Of a stretch of 64,000 nt of DNA, positions 51,176-59,334 are shown piece after piece. Under the pieces are notes generated by a model. That model was not told where the DNA came from. It ran no database searches and saw only the letters and a program-made list of their open reading frames with translations. Every line of letters starts with the position of its first letter. Position 1 is the first letter of the stretch. The DNA is from Phycisphaerae bacterium (GTDB taxonomy: Bacteria > Planctomycetota > Phycisphaerae > Phycisphaerales > UBA1924), in the NCBI GenBank assembly GCA_016794925.1, contig JAEUIW010000003.1, positions 124,001 to 188,000 of the forward strand. Reading direction: 5' to 3'. Position numbers and translations under genes: made by a program.

Positions 51176-52718
51176 GGCGTTGGAGAGGCTGGACCCCGCC
51201 GCGCAGCCCGACCATCAGGCCGCCCAGCATTATGCCCGTTACGAATGGGCGGCGGGTTTTCTTCCCGCGCATCGCGTCCTCGATTGCGCCTGCGGTTTCG
51301 GGTACGGGTCGGCCCTTCTTCGCGAGCGGGGCGCGTCGTCCGTGCTCGGGGTGGACGTCAGCGACGACGCGCTCCGGTACGCTCGCGCGCACTACGCTCG
51401 GGACGGCATCGAGTACCGCGCGCACGACGCGTTGAAGCTCCGTGACGCGGGCATCGGGCCATTCGATCTGATCGTCAGCCTGGAGACCATCGAGCACGTG
51501 GCTGACCCGAGGGCGCTGCTCGACGTGTACGCCTCGTTGCTCGCACCCGAAGGCGTGCTGGCGGTCTCCGTGCCGCACGACGCGTACCTGGGTTCCACCA
51601 ACCCGTACCATCTCTGGAGGGCGGATTTCGACGAGTTTCACGGGTGGCTCCGAGATCGTTTTCCGCACGTCGGCTGCTACGTTGAATCGCACACGGTCGG
51701 CTGCGGGATCTGGCCGAGGGCGCGCGCGGCCAGGGCCGCGGTGCCCGGCGCGGCCATGCTGCGCGTGCTGGACGGGATCGACGCCGCGCGGGCCACGGGT
51801 TTCCTGTTCGCCTGCTCTCGGACCCCGGTCCGGACCGTGAACCCCGTCGCGGCGGAGCTGCTCGACGGCTTTGGCTACATGCGCGAGCTGGAAGCGGCCC
51901 GCGATCGACTCTGGTCGGAGAACCAGCGGCAAGCGGCGCACCTCCTGCGCGTCGAATCGTGGGCGCGAGACCGTGAGGCGGAGGCGGCCCGGCTCTCCGC
52001 CAGCTGGACCGACCAGCGTGCGCTGATCGATGAGCTCGAGAAGGAGCGTCTGGCATACGGCGAGGAGGCCCAGAAACTCGTTCGGGCATGGGACGAGCAG
52101 GCCGCGCGTCTCGCGGAAATCGATGCCGCACGCGCCGCGGTCTGGGAGGATCTGCAGCGCCTCAAGGCCGAGTGGGAGAGCCAGGGCAGGCAACTCGCGG
52201 ACACACGCGCCGATCGGGACAAGATCTGGGCGGAATCGCAGCGACTCGTCGGGCAGGTCGCGTCCCAGGGCGTCGAAATGGCGGCGCTCCGCGAGCAGCT
52301 CGGCCGCGTGCTCCAAGAGGCCAGCGCCGCCCACGCGGAAGCGGCGAGACAGGCCGCGGCCTGGTCGGCCCAGTGTCGGGTGCGCGAGGCCATGGAGGCC
52401 GACCGCGATCGTTGGGAGGTGGAGGCCAAGCGCCTCGCCGCGGCGTGGGAGGTCGAGCGTGCCGATCGCCTGGCGGCGGAGCAGGAAGGGCGACGGATTC
52501 TCGCCGCGCTGCAGCGCGAGCAGGGCGAGGTTACGGCGCTCCGTGCCGCGGCGGCCGGTCTGGAGGACGAGCTGCGCGGGCTGAGGGATCGGACCGAGAG
52601 CGTGCAGGCATCCGGCGTCCACCGGTTCCTCAGCGCCATCAGATTGATCGATCGAATCGAACTCAACGGCCGGGCCACAAGCCCGGCCGGCCGGCAGGTC
52701 GGAGGCGGGTCACCATGA
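51168..52718 (+). CDS. Methyltransferase fused to a long coiled coil
   Basis: A 516-residue protein. Residues 1-200 are a class I methyltransferase: VLDCACGFGYGSALL (SAM loop), SVLGVDVSDDALRYAR, FDLIVSLETIEHV and LAPEGVLAVSVPHD. From about 230 to 490 the chain is rich in Glu, Arg, Ala, Gln and Leu in heptads, a long coiled coil (for example ARDRLWSENQRQAAHLLRVE and RADRDKIWAESQRLVGQ), then a short tail (VHRFLSAIRLIDRIEL). The design is like WbdD of E. coli O9a, which caps polysaccharide by methylation and measures length with a coiled coil; the kinase domain of WbdD is absent. It overlaps Wzt and the glycosyltransferase gene. Confidence 0.88.
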   Translation: MPEALERLDPAAQPDHQAAQHYARYEWAAGFLPAHRVLDCACGFGYGSALLRERGASSVLGVDVSDDALRYARAHYARDGIEYRAHDALKLRDAGIGPFDLIVSLETIEHVADPRALLDVYASLLAPEGVLAVSVPHDAYLGSTNPYHLWRADFDEFHGWLRDRFPHVGCYVESHTVGCGIWPRARAARAAVPGAAMLRVLDGIDAARATGFLFACSRTPVRTVNPVAAELLDGFGYMRELEAARDRLWSENQRQAAHLLRVESWARDREAEAARLSASWTDQRALIDELEKERLAYGEEAQKLVRAWDEQAARLAEIDAARAAVWEDLQRLKAEWESQGRQLADTRADRDKIWAESQRLVGQVASQGVEMAALREQLGRVLQEASAAHAEAARQAAAWSAQCRVREAMEADRDRWEVEAKRLAAAWEVERADRLAAEQEGRRILAALQREQGEVTALRAAAAGLEDELRGLRDRTESVQASGVHRFLSAIRLIDRIELNGRATSPAGRQVGGGSP

Positions 52719-55099
52719 GAATCGTGTTCGTGTCCTATGAATTCCCGCCTCAGTTCGGCGGCGGCATTGGCACCTATGTCGCGGCGATGACGCGGATTCT
52801 CGCCCGCCGCGGCCACCACGTCACCGTCGTGACCACCACCGGCGCGCCGTTCCCGCAACGTGACCACGATCCGCTGCTGGAAATCGTGCGTGTGCCCGCG
52901 GTGCTCCCCGGCGCGTGCGGGGGCTGGAACGCGCAGGGCCAGGCCGGGGGCGAACCCGCCGCCACCCTCCGGTATTGGCAGGCAAGGTCGGACGCGGTTG
53001 CGGACCTGCTCGTGAAGATGACCCGCGCCGGCACAATCGACGTGATCGAGTTCGGGGATTATCGCGGCGAGGCGAACACCTTTCTGTCCGCGACCGTGCC
53101 GGGCCGACGGCCGGTCGCGGCGGTCAAGCTCCACACCCCGCTGGTCGTGCTGAACCGGTACAACACGCACCTGACCCGCCAGCCCCTGCTCGAGTCGTTC
53201 GAGAATCACGCGGTCCTGTCCGCGGATCGTCTGCTGTCCCCTTCCATGGCCCTGGCCCGCGAGATGCACGCGCTCGTTCCGGGCATCCGAGAGATCGACC
53301 TCCACCCCTACGCGGCGGACCCGGCGTTTCTGGACCATCCGGCGACCGGCGTGACCGAGGCTCCGGAGATCCTGTACGTCGGCCGCCTGGAGCAGCGGAA
53401 GGGCGTTGAGGCCCTCGTCCGCGCCGCCTCGATCGTGCTTGAGGCGTGCCCGGGCGCGACGCTGCACCTGGTCGGGGGCGACACCATGCTCGGCCCGCAC
53501 GAGCCGTCCACGCGAGCGTTCCTGCAGCGTCTGATCCCCGCCGCGCTCGCGGCGCGCATCGTGTTCCATGGCGCCGTGCCGCGCGAGCGGCTCGTCGAAC
53601 GCTACCTGCGGGCCCGGGTGTGCGTCTTCCCCTCGCTGTTCGAGAACTTCCCGAACACCTGCCTCGAGGCGATGTCCCTCGGACGTTGCGTGATCGGAAC
53701 CGACAACTCCGGCATGGCCGAGATGATCGAGGACGGCCGCAGCGGCCGAGTGGTGCGGGCGGGCGACGTGAACCACCTGGCCTCGACGCTCGTGGAGCTG
53801 TTCCAGCTCTCCGATGCGGAGCGCCGCGCCATGGGCCGAGCCGCCCGCGATCGCATGCACTCCGCTTACCACCCCGACCGCATCGGCGAGCAGTTCGAGC
53901 GGCTCTACGGCGGGTACCTCCATGCCTCCGGCCGCCGCCCCGTCCACCAGGCGAGCCCGGCGTACCGGCTCGCCCCCGTGGCCGGGACCACGCCCGAGGT
54001 CGCGTTCGTCGTGCCCTGCTTCAACCACGGCGCGTTCGTCGGGGAGGCGATCGAGAGCATCCGAGCCCAGACGTGGCCCCGCGTCTCGACGGTTGTCATC
54101 GATGACGGATCCACCGATCCCGCCACCGCGGAGCGGCTCGACGCCCTCCGCTCCGCGGGCGTGCGGGTGATCCGCCAGGACAACCAGGGCCTCGCCGCGG
54201 CCCGCAACGCCGGCGTGCGGCACACCGACGCCCCGTTCTTCGTGCCCCTCGACGCCGACGATCGCGTCGCGCCCGAGTTCGTCGAGCGACTCATCCCGGC
54301 GTTGCTTGAGGACGCTTCCCTGGGCTACGCGTACTCGTTCGCGCAGTTTTTCGGCGCGTCCGACGGTCGCTGGGAGTGTCCCGCGTACGACCCCGTCGCG
54401 CTGCTGGTGCAGAACATGAGCACCGCGACCGCGCTGATCCGCCGCGCCGCGTTCATGCTGGCCGGCGCCGAAGGCGGGTACAGCCGGGACATGATCTACG
54501 GGTTCGAGGATTGGGATTTCTGGCTCGCCCTGCTCGCGGTCGGCTACACCGGCCGCCTCGTTCCCGAACCACTGTTCTTCTACCGCAAGCACGCGGGAGC
54601 CTCGATGCTCGCGCAGACCCAGCAACGACGCCCGGAAATGATCCGTCGCATGGCCGCGCACCACCGGGCCCTCTACGTCGCCCTCGTCGAGCCCGCCATC
54701 ACCACCAAGGACGCGATGTTCTTCTCCGAGCACATGGAGGCCTGGCGCCTGCGCCAGTCGCTGTCCGGCCGGGCGAACGCTGCGTCCGCCGCCGAATCCG
54801 ACCCGGCGGGCTGTCCCGAGGCCGCGCGCCGAGAACTCGACGCGATCCTCGGCTCGCGATCGTGGAAGCTCATGCGCAGGCTCAAAGGCTCGCTCCCGTA
54901 CCGTGTGCTGGCCGACATCCGGTTCGGCCCCGGCTGGGATCAGGTGGTCGAGGGCCGCTCCCCCGCCGAGTCGCTCGAACGGATCAAGTCCAGCCGCTCG
55001 TACCGCCTGATCCAGGGCGTCAAGCGGACCAACGCGTACCACCTTTACGCCGCCCGCAAGTACGGGCCGGACTTCAGGTCCGGCCCCGGCGTTCCCTGA
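52715..55099 (+). CDS. GT4-GT2 bifunctional glycosyltransferase
   Basis: A 794-residue protein joining two transferases. Residues 1-405 are a GT4-type GT-B enzyme (FVSYEFPPQFGGGIGTYVAAM, EILYVGRLEQRKGVEALVRAA, VFPSLFENFPNTCLEAMSLG with the E-x7-E motif). Residues 425-700 are a GT2-type GT-A enzyme (VAFVVPCFNHGAFVGEAIESI, VVIDDGSTDPATAERL, VPLDADDRV with DxD, and the acceptor part MIYGFEDWDFWLALLAVGY). The C-terminal 90 residues have two similar pieces, ILGSRSWKLMRRLKGSLPYRV and SSRSYRLIQGVKRTNAYHL. It would add sugars to the polymer exported by the adjacent system. ATG overlaps the methyltransferase stop (ATGA); GGAGG lies about 7 bases upstream. Confidence 0.9.
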   Translation: MRIVFVSYEFPPQFGGGIGTYVAAMTRILARRGHHVTVVTTTGAPFPQRDHDPLLEIVRVPAVLPGACGGWNAQGQAGGEPAATLRYWQARSDAVADLLVKMTRAGTIDVIEFGDYRGEANTFLSATVPGRRPVAAVKLHTPLVVLNRYNTHLTRQPLLESFENHAVLSADRLLSPSMALAREMHALVPGIREIDLHPYAADPAFLDHPATGVTEAPEILYVGRLEQRKGVEALVRAASIVLEACPGATLHLVGGDTMLGPHEPSTRAFLQRLIPAALAARIVFHGAVPRERLVERYLRARVCVFPSLFENFPNTCLEAMSLGRCVIGTDNSGMAEMIEDGRSGRVVRAGDVNHLASTLVELFQLSDAERRAMGRAARDRMHSAYHPDRIGEQFERLYGGYLHASGRRPVHQASPAYRLAPVAGTTPEVAFVVPCFNHGAFVGEAIESIRAQTWPRVSTVVIDDGSTDPATAERLDALRSAGVRVIRQDNQGLAAARNAGVRHTDAPFFVPLDADDRVAPEFVERLIPALLEDASLGYAYSFAQFFGASDGRWECPAYDPVALLVQNMSTATALIRRAAFMLAGAEGGYSRDMIYGFEDWDFWLALLAVGYTGRLVPEPLFFYRKHAGASMLAQTQQRRPEMIRRMAAHHRALYVALVEPAITTKDAMFFSEHMEAWRLRQSLSGRANAASAAESDPAGCPEAARRELDAILGSRSWKLMRRLKGSLPYRVLADIRFGPGWDQVVEGRSPAESLERIKSSRSYRLIQGVKRTNAYHLYAARKYGPDFRSGPGVP

Positions 55100-55132
55100 C
55101 GCTCGCCCGCGTCGGCGGATACCATCCCGGCC

Positions 55133-56473
55133 ATGTCCCTGCCGAGTTTCGTTACCGCTCAGTTCGTCATCAGCGCCCTGACCATCGTCGTGGCGATCCA
55201 CGCGATCCTCATCGGGTGCGCATACCTCATCTACCTCGAGCGAAAAATCTCGGCGTACATCCAGGACCGCATCGGACCGAACCGCGTGGGATTTGATTTC
55301 GGCCTCCCGTTCATGCCCAAGTTCCACTTCTGGGGGCTCGGTCAGTCGCTCGCCGACGGCGTCAAGTTCCTCCTCAAGGAGGACTACATGCCCAAGGGCG
55401 CGGACCCGTTCCTGTTCACGCTGGCACCGGTCGCAATTCTCGTGCCCGCGCTCATCGGGTTCGCCATCGTTCCCTGGGGCGGGATCTGGATCTGCCCGGA
55501 CATCACCGTTCCCATCCTGGGCTGGGTCATCCCCGGCGGCCCCGTTCACATCGCGGGCGCCGCGGTCAACATCGGGCTGGTGTACCTGCTGGCCGTCGCG
55601 GCCGTGGGGATCTACGGCGTGGTCCTCGGGGGGTGGGCCAGCAACAACAAGTACTCGTTCCTCGGCGCGCTGCGCGCGTCCTCGCAGATGCTCTCGTACG
55701 AGATCCCGATGGGGCTGTCGCTGCTGGTCGTGTTGCTCATGACCGGCTCGCTCTTGCCCATGAAGATCATCGAGCACCAGGTCGCCCACGGCTGGCTGAT
55801 CGTCTCGCAGCCCTTGGCGGCGATCATCTTCTTTCTCTGCGTCCTGGCCGAGTGCAACCGAGCCCCGTTCGACAACGCCGAGTGCGAGCAGGAACTCGTC
55901 GGCGGGTACCACACCGAATACTCGTCGATGCGATTCGCGCTGTTCTTCCTCGCCGAGTACGCGCACATGGTCACGAACTCCGCCATGTTCGCCGTGCTCT
56001 TCCTTGGCGGGTTTCACCTGCCGTTCATCGGCGCGCTCTCGCCCCACGAGACCGGTCTTTTCGCGGTGGTCGCCAAGATCGCCGTGCTGACCCTGAAGAT
56101 CATCCTCCTGATCTCGTTCATGATGCTCATCCGCTGGTCCTTGCCGCGCCTGCGGTTCGACCAGGTGATGCAGTCCGCGTGGCAGGGCGTCATCCCGCTG
56201 TCCATGATCCTGCTGGTCATGAACGCGGTGCTGGTGCAGCAGCGGGCGACCTCGCTGCCCTCGCTGCTCGTGGCGAATCTCGCCCTCGCCGCCCTCGTCC
56301 TGCTGATCCAGCGTCTGCTGCCGCGCCCCGACATGAACCGCAAGGTCCGGCTGCCCGGCTCACGCTTCCACCCGCCGCTCCACGAGGACGTGCGCACCCG
56401 CCCCACCCTCGCTCTCGCCCTTGAGGATCGACCCGTTGAAGGGTCCTCGCCCATGGCCGGTGCGCGATTCTGA
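55133..56473 (+). CDS. nuoH: NADH-quinone oxidoreductase subunit H
   Basis: A 446-residue membrane subunit of complex I that forms part of the quinone site. AYLIYLERKISAYIQDRIGPNRVG and GLGQSLADGVKFLLKED are the conserved first loops, and FFLCVLAECNRAPFDNAECEQELVGGYHTEYSSMRF is the conserved E-rich loop. Usual length is 320-430, and about 50 C-terminal residues are extra. About eight or nine helices. TACCAT (55120-55125) is 7 bases before the ATG, suggesting a leaderless mRNA. No other nuo gene is in the window. Confidence 0.95.
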   Translation: MSLPSFVTAQFVISALTIVVAIHAILIGCAYLIYLERKISAYIQDRIGPNRVGFDFGLPFMPKFHFWGLGQSLADGVKFLLKEDYMPKGADPFLFTLAPVAILVPALIGFAIVPWGGIWICPDITVPILGWVIPGGPVHIAGAAVNIGLVYLLAVAAVGIYGVVLGGWASNNKYSFLGALRASSQMLSYEIPMGLSLLVVLLMTGSLLPMKIIEHQVAHGWLIVSQPLAAIIFFLCVLAECNRAPFDNAECEQELVGGYHTEYSSMRFALFFLAEYAHMVTNSAMFAVLFLGGFHLPFIGALSPHETGLFAVVAKIAVLTLKIILLISFMMLIRWSLPRLRFDQVMQSAWQGVIPLSMILLVMNAVLVQQRATSLPSLLVANLALAALVLLIQRLLPRPDMNRKVRLPGSRFHPPLHEDVRTRPTLALALEDRPVEGSSPMAGARF

Positions 56474-56477
56474 GCGT

Positions 56478-57161
56478 TCAGCCCGGTGAGACGTCCGCGC
56501 GCCGGTTCAACGCGTACATCGTTGGCAGCAGGTAGTTCCGGTCGTGGTACACCAGCACCTGCCCGCTGATGGTGAACGTCGCCTCTTCGCCCATCCGCTC
56601 GGCCAGCCGCTCGATGCCCATCAGGTTCTGGCACGGAACGATCGACATCGGCGCGTCCGTGCGCCCGTCCGCGCCGGCATCGAACACGAACGTCCATTCC
56701 CCGCCCGAGGACCTCACCACGCGCCCCCGCCGCGAGACCAGGAACGCGCCCTCGCGCAACAACCGCGCCGGGGTGAATGACCGCTCCCGGTTCCCGGGGA
56801 CGCCGCCCTCCACGGGAGGCGCCGCCCCCGGAATCGTGGCGGGCGCCGGATCACGACGTGGAACCGAACCCGGGGCCCGCTTCTCCAGGTCGCGGATCGC
56901 CTCTTCAGGGCTCTGTGGTTTCGAGGGTGGCGCGGGCGGAGTGGGTCTGGCATTCTCGTTCGAATTCGGCGGCGGCTCGATTCTGGGGAGCTCGCTTGAG
57001 GCACCCGTCCACGCCGCCACCAACGACATCCCATCGTCGGCGCGTGCCGCGGCGGCCACCGGACTCGGGGTACGCGAGTCCGTCGCATCGGAATTCCGCG
57101 GGAGTGCTCCCCCGACCATCCACCACCCGATGACGCCGACGGCGACGAACTTGGTCCACAT
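56478..57161 (-). CDS. Conserved exported protein, planctomycete-type
   Basis: A 227-residue protein with a signal-like N-terminus (MWTKFVAVGVIGWWMVGGAL), a Pro/Ala-rich linker and a C-terminal domain of about 100 residues: LLREGAFLVSRRGRVVRSSG, WTFVFDAGADGRTDAPMSIV, PCQNLMGIERLAERMGEEAT, FTISGQVLVYHDRNYLLPTM. The last block looks like an OB-fold. I recall similar proteins only in planctomycetes and know no function. The start is ATG 57161 with GGGAG 8 bases upstream; GTG 57200 and ATG 57194 are possible earlier starts. TAACAT on the minus strand near 57225 may be its promoter. Confidence 0.75.
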   Translation of the reverse strand: MWTKFVAVGVIGWWMVGGALPRNSDATDSRTPSPVAAAARADDGMSLVAAWTGASSELPRIEPPPNSNENARPTPPAPPSKPQSPEEAIRDLEKRAPGSVPRRDPAPATIPGAAPPVEGGVPGNRERSFTPARLLREGAFLVSRRGRVVRSSGGEWTFVFDAGADGRTDAPMSIVPCQNLMGIERLAERMGEEATFTISGQVLVYHDRNYLLPTMYALNRRADVSPG

Positions 57162-57334
57162 CTTGCGTACTCCCGGCGCCGCGTCGCTCGGCATTCGCAC
57201 CGCCGGACGCGCGCTCGAACACCCATGTTATCGACGCCTCGGGACGTGCGCGTGACCCCGAATCGGGTTCCACCGCGCGTCCGTATTCCCTCTGACGGGT
57301 TGTCCGCGTCGCTGGGGTCAACAGCCGAAAGCGG

Positions 57335-58525
57335 TCAACGGGTTTCGGGCAGGCTTCGGGCCCACCGGATCAGCACATCCGCGACCTCGGGGTGCGTGAA
57401 TTCGACCGGCGGACGCTCGCCGCGCGCCAACATGTCACGCACGGCCGTGCCCGACAGGTTGATCAGATCTCCCTCGATTTTGGGATAACTCTTCCCCGAC
57501 ACCATCCCGCCATAGGACTTGCTGTAGCCCGTGTGCTCGAACTTCAGGGGCGCGATCGCGAGATCGGCGGCGTCGATGGTGTCGAAGATCTTCTGCGCGT
57601 CGTAGGTGCCGTAGTACGTGCCCACCCCCGCGTGGTCGCGTCCGACGATGAAGTGCGTGCAGCCGTAGTTCTTTCTCATGATGGCGTGATGGACCGCTTC
57701 CTTTGGCCCGGCGTACCGCATCGCCGCGGGGAGCACCGAGACCATCGTCGTCTGCGGGTTGAAATACTTCGCGGCGAGCACCCCGATCGCCTCCATGCGC
57801 ACGTCGGCGGGTATGTCTCCCTTCTTGGTCTCGCCGACCAGAGGATGGATGAGCAGCCCGTCGCAGATCTCCTGTGCGCACTTGCACACGTACTCGTGGG
57901 CGCGATGGATCGGGTTCCGCGTCTGGAACGCGACCACGGTCTTCCAACCGCGCCGGTCAAACTCGGCCCGCGTCTGAGCGGGGGTCAACCTCTGGCTGAC
58001 GAACGCCTCCGGGCCGCCGGGATCGACACAGACGGTCAGGCTCTGCACCGGACCGGCCAGGCAGACCTCCCCCTCGGCCTGCACCTGAGCCACGCCCGGA
58101 TGGGCGGGGTCTTCGGTTCGGAACACACTGGGAATCTCCAGGGCCTTGTCGTGCGGGAAGACCTCGTTCACCGTCATCACGGCCTGGAGCGTCCCGTTGG
58201 GTGCGTGCAACGCCACCCGCGCGCCCACGCCCGGGGCGCTGTCGCGTGGCACGGCGAGCAGGATCGGGATTGACCAGGTCCGGCCGTCCGCCAGCCGTGC
58301 GCGGCGGCACACGCTCTCAAAATCGGCGCGTCCCATGAATCCCGTCAGGGGGCTGTACCCCCCGATGGTGATCAGCTCCAAGTCGCACGATTGCTTCGCG
58401 GACAGCGTGACTCTCGCGAGCCCCGCGGCCTCTCGTCGGAGGGCATCGGGCTGGGGCAACCCCGGGGCGCTGCCCGCGAGTGTGTTCACGAGCGTTCCGC
58501 CGTGCGGGGCGATCAGACCTTGCAT
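57335..58525 (-). CDS. sat: Sulfate adenylyltransferase
   Basis: A 396-residue ATP sulfurylase that makes APS from ATP and sulfate. [19 protein letters not shown] carries the nucleotide motif HxxH-like RNPIHRAHE, and [20 protein letters not shown] the second conserved loop; [10 protein letters not shown] is also typical. The start at 58525 has AAGGAGG 6 bases upstream, an excellent ribosome site. TACCCT (minus strand, 58551-58556) would give a leader of about 20 bases. It is divergent from cysC; together they make PAPS from sulfate. Confidence 0.97.
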   Translation of the reverse strand: MQGLIAPHGGTLVNTLAGSAPGLPQPDALRREAAGLARVTLSAKQSCDLELITIGGYSPLTGFMGRADFESVCRRARLADGRTWSIPILLAVPRDSAPGVGARVALHAPNGTLQAVMTVNEVFPHDKALEIPSVFRTEDPAHPGVAQVQAEGEVCLAGPVQSLTVCVDPGGPEAFVSQRLTPAQTRAEFDRRGWKTVVAFQTRNPIHRAHEYVCKCAQEICDGLLIHPLVGETKKGDIPADVRMEAIGVLAAKYFNPQTTMVSVLPAAMRYAGPKEAVHHAIMRKNYGCTHFIVGRDHAGVGTYYGTYDAQKIFDTIDAADLAIAPLKFEHTGYSKSYGGMVSGKSYPKIEGDLINLSGTAVRDMLARGERPPVEFTHPEVADVLIRWARSLPETR

Positions 58526-58550
58526 GCGAGCCTCCTTCAGAGTGGCGATC

Positions 58551-58670
58551 AGGGTAGCGCGGTTCTTCCCGTCCGATCGCCCGCTCCGACGGTTCTCGGA
58601 ACCCGCGAGTGGAGCGCCGGAAGCCCCGCCGCGCCCCCGCGGCGCTACGCTCCGGACACCCATTCAGGAG
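58551..58670. promoter_or_regulatory. Divergent promoters for sat and cysC
   Basis: TACCCT on the minus strand (58551-58556) serves sat, and TACGCT on the plus strand (58646-58651) serves cysC. Each leaves a leader of about 20 bases with a good ribosome site (AAGGAGG for sat, AGGAG at 58666-58670 for cysC). The shared intergenic region suggests joint control of PAPS synthesis. Confidence 0.5.
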
Positions 58671-58676
58671 CCCCCC

Positions 58677-59291
58677 GTGGCCGAGCAGAAAGCAACGAAC
58701 ATCCACTGGCACGCCGGGAACCTCTCACGCGAGGACCGCTGGCGCGATCTCAAGGCCCGGGGCGCCACCCTCTGGTTCACGGGCCTGTCCGCGTCGGGCA
58801 AATCGACCATCGCCAGCGCCCTGGAGCAGCACCTGGTGCACCTGGGCATCCACTGCTACCGCCTCGACGGTGACAACATCCGGCACGGCCTGAACAAGAA
58901 CCTCGGGTTCTCCGCAGAGGACCGCGCCGAGAACATCCGCCGCATCGGCGAGGTCGCCAAGCTCTTCGCGGACTCGGGCAGCGTGGCGCTCACCAGCTTC
59001 ATCAGCCCCTATCGCAAGGACCGCGACCTGTGCCGCGCCCTGCATGACAAGGACGCCATTCCTTTCATCGAGGTGTTCGTTGACACGCCCATCGAGGTCT
59101 GCGAGCAGCGCGACCCGAAGGGACTCTACAAGAAGGCCCGCGCCGGCGAGATCAAGGGATTCACGGGCATCGACGACCCCTACGAGGCCCCGCTCAAGCC
59201 CGAACTCGTGCTCAAGCCGGGTGTCATGAGCGTCGAGCAATCGGTCGCGGCGTGCCTCGACCTGCTCCGCTCCCGACGCATCATCGCCTGA
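58677..59291 (+). CDS. cysC: Adenylylsulfate (APS) kinase
   Basis: A 204-residue kinase that phosphorylates APS to PAPS. P-loop GLSASGKST (about 36-44), [45 protein letters not shown], and [26 protein letters not shown] are the family blocks. The start is GTG 58677 with AGGAG 6 bases upstream. It sits between sat and two sulfotransferase genes that need PAPS. No PAPS reductase is seen, so this set may supply sulfation rather than cysteine synthesis. Confidence 0.97.
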   Translation: MAEQKATNIHWHAGNLSREDRWRDLKARGATLWFTGLSASGKSTIASALEQHLVHLGIHCYRLDGDNIRHGLNKNLGFSAEDRAENIRRIGEVAKLFADSGSVALTSFISPYRKDRDLCRALHDKDAIPFIEVFVDTPIEVCEQRDPKGLYKKARAGEIKGFTGIDDPYEAPLKPELVLKPGVMSVEQSVAACLDLLRSRRIIA

Positions 59292-59334
59292 CGACGCGGC
59301 TCTTCGCGGGTGTGGGCCCGCGCCCCGGCCCGCC

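Noticed and set aside
51875-56047. Very long open frame on the minus strand (about 1,390 codons) across the glycosyltransferase and nuoH region
   Set aside because: It lies opposite well-supported genes with family motifs and reads as Arg/Gly/Ala/His-rich low-complexity sequence, a common artefact of GC-rich coding DNA.
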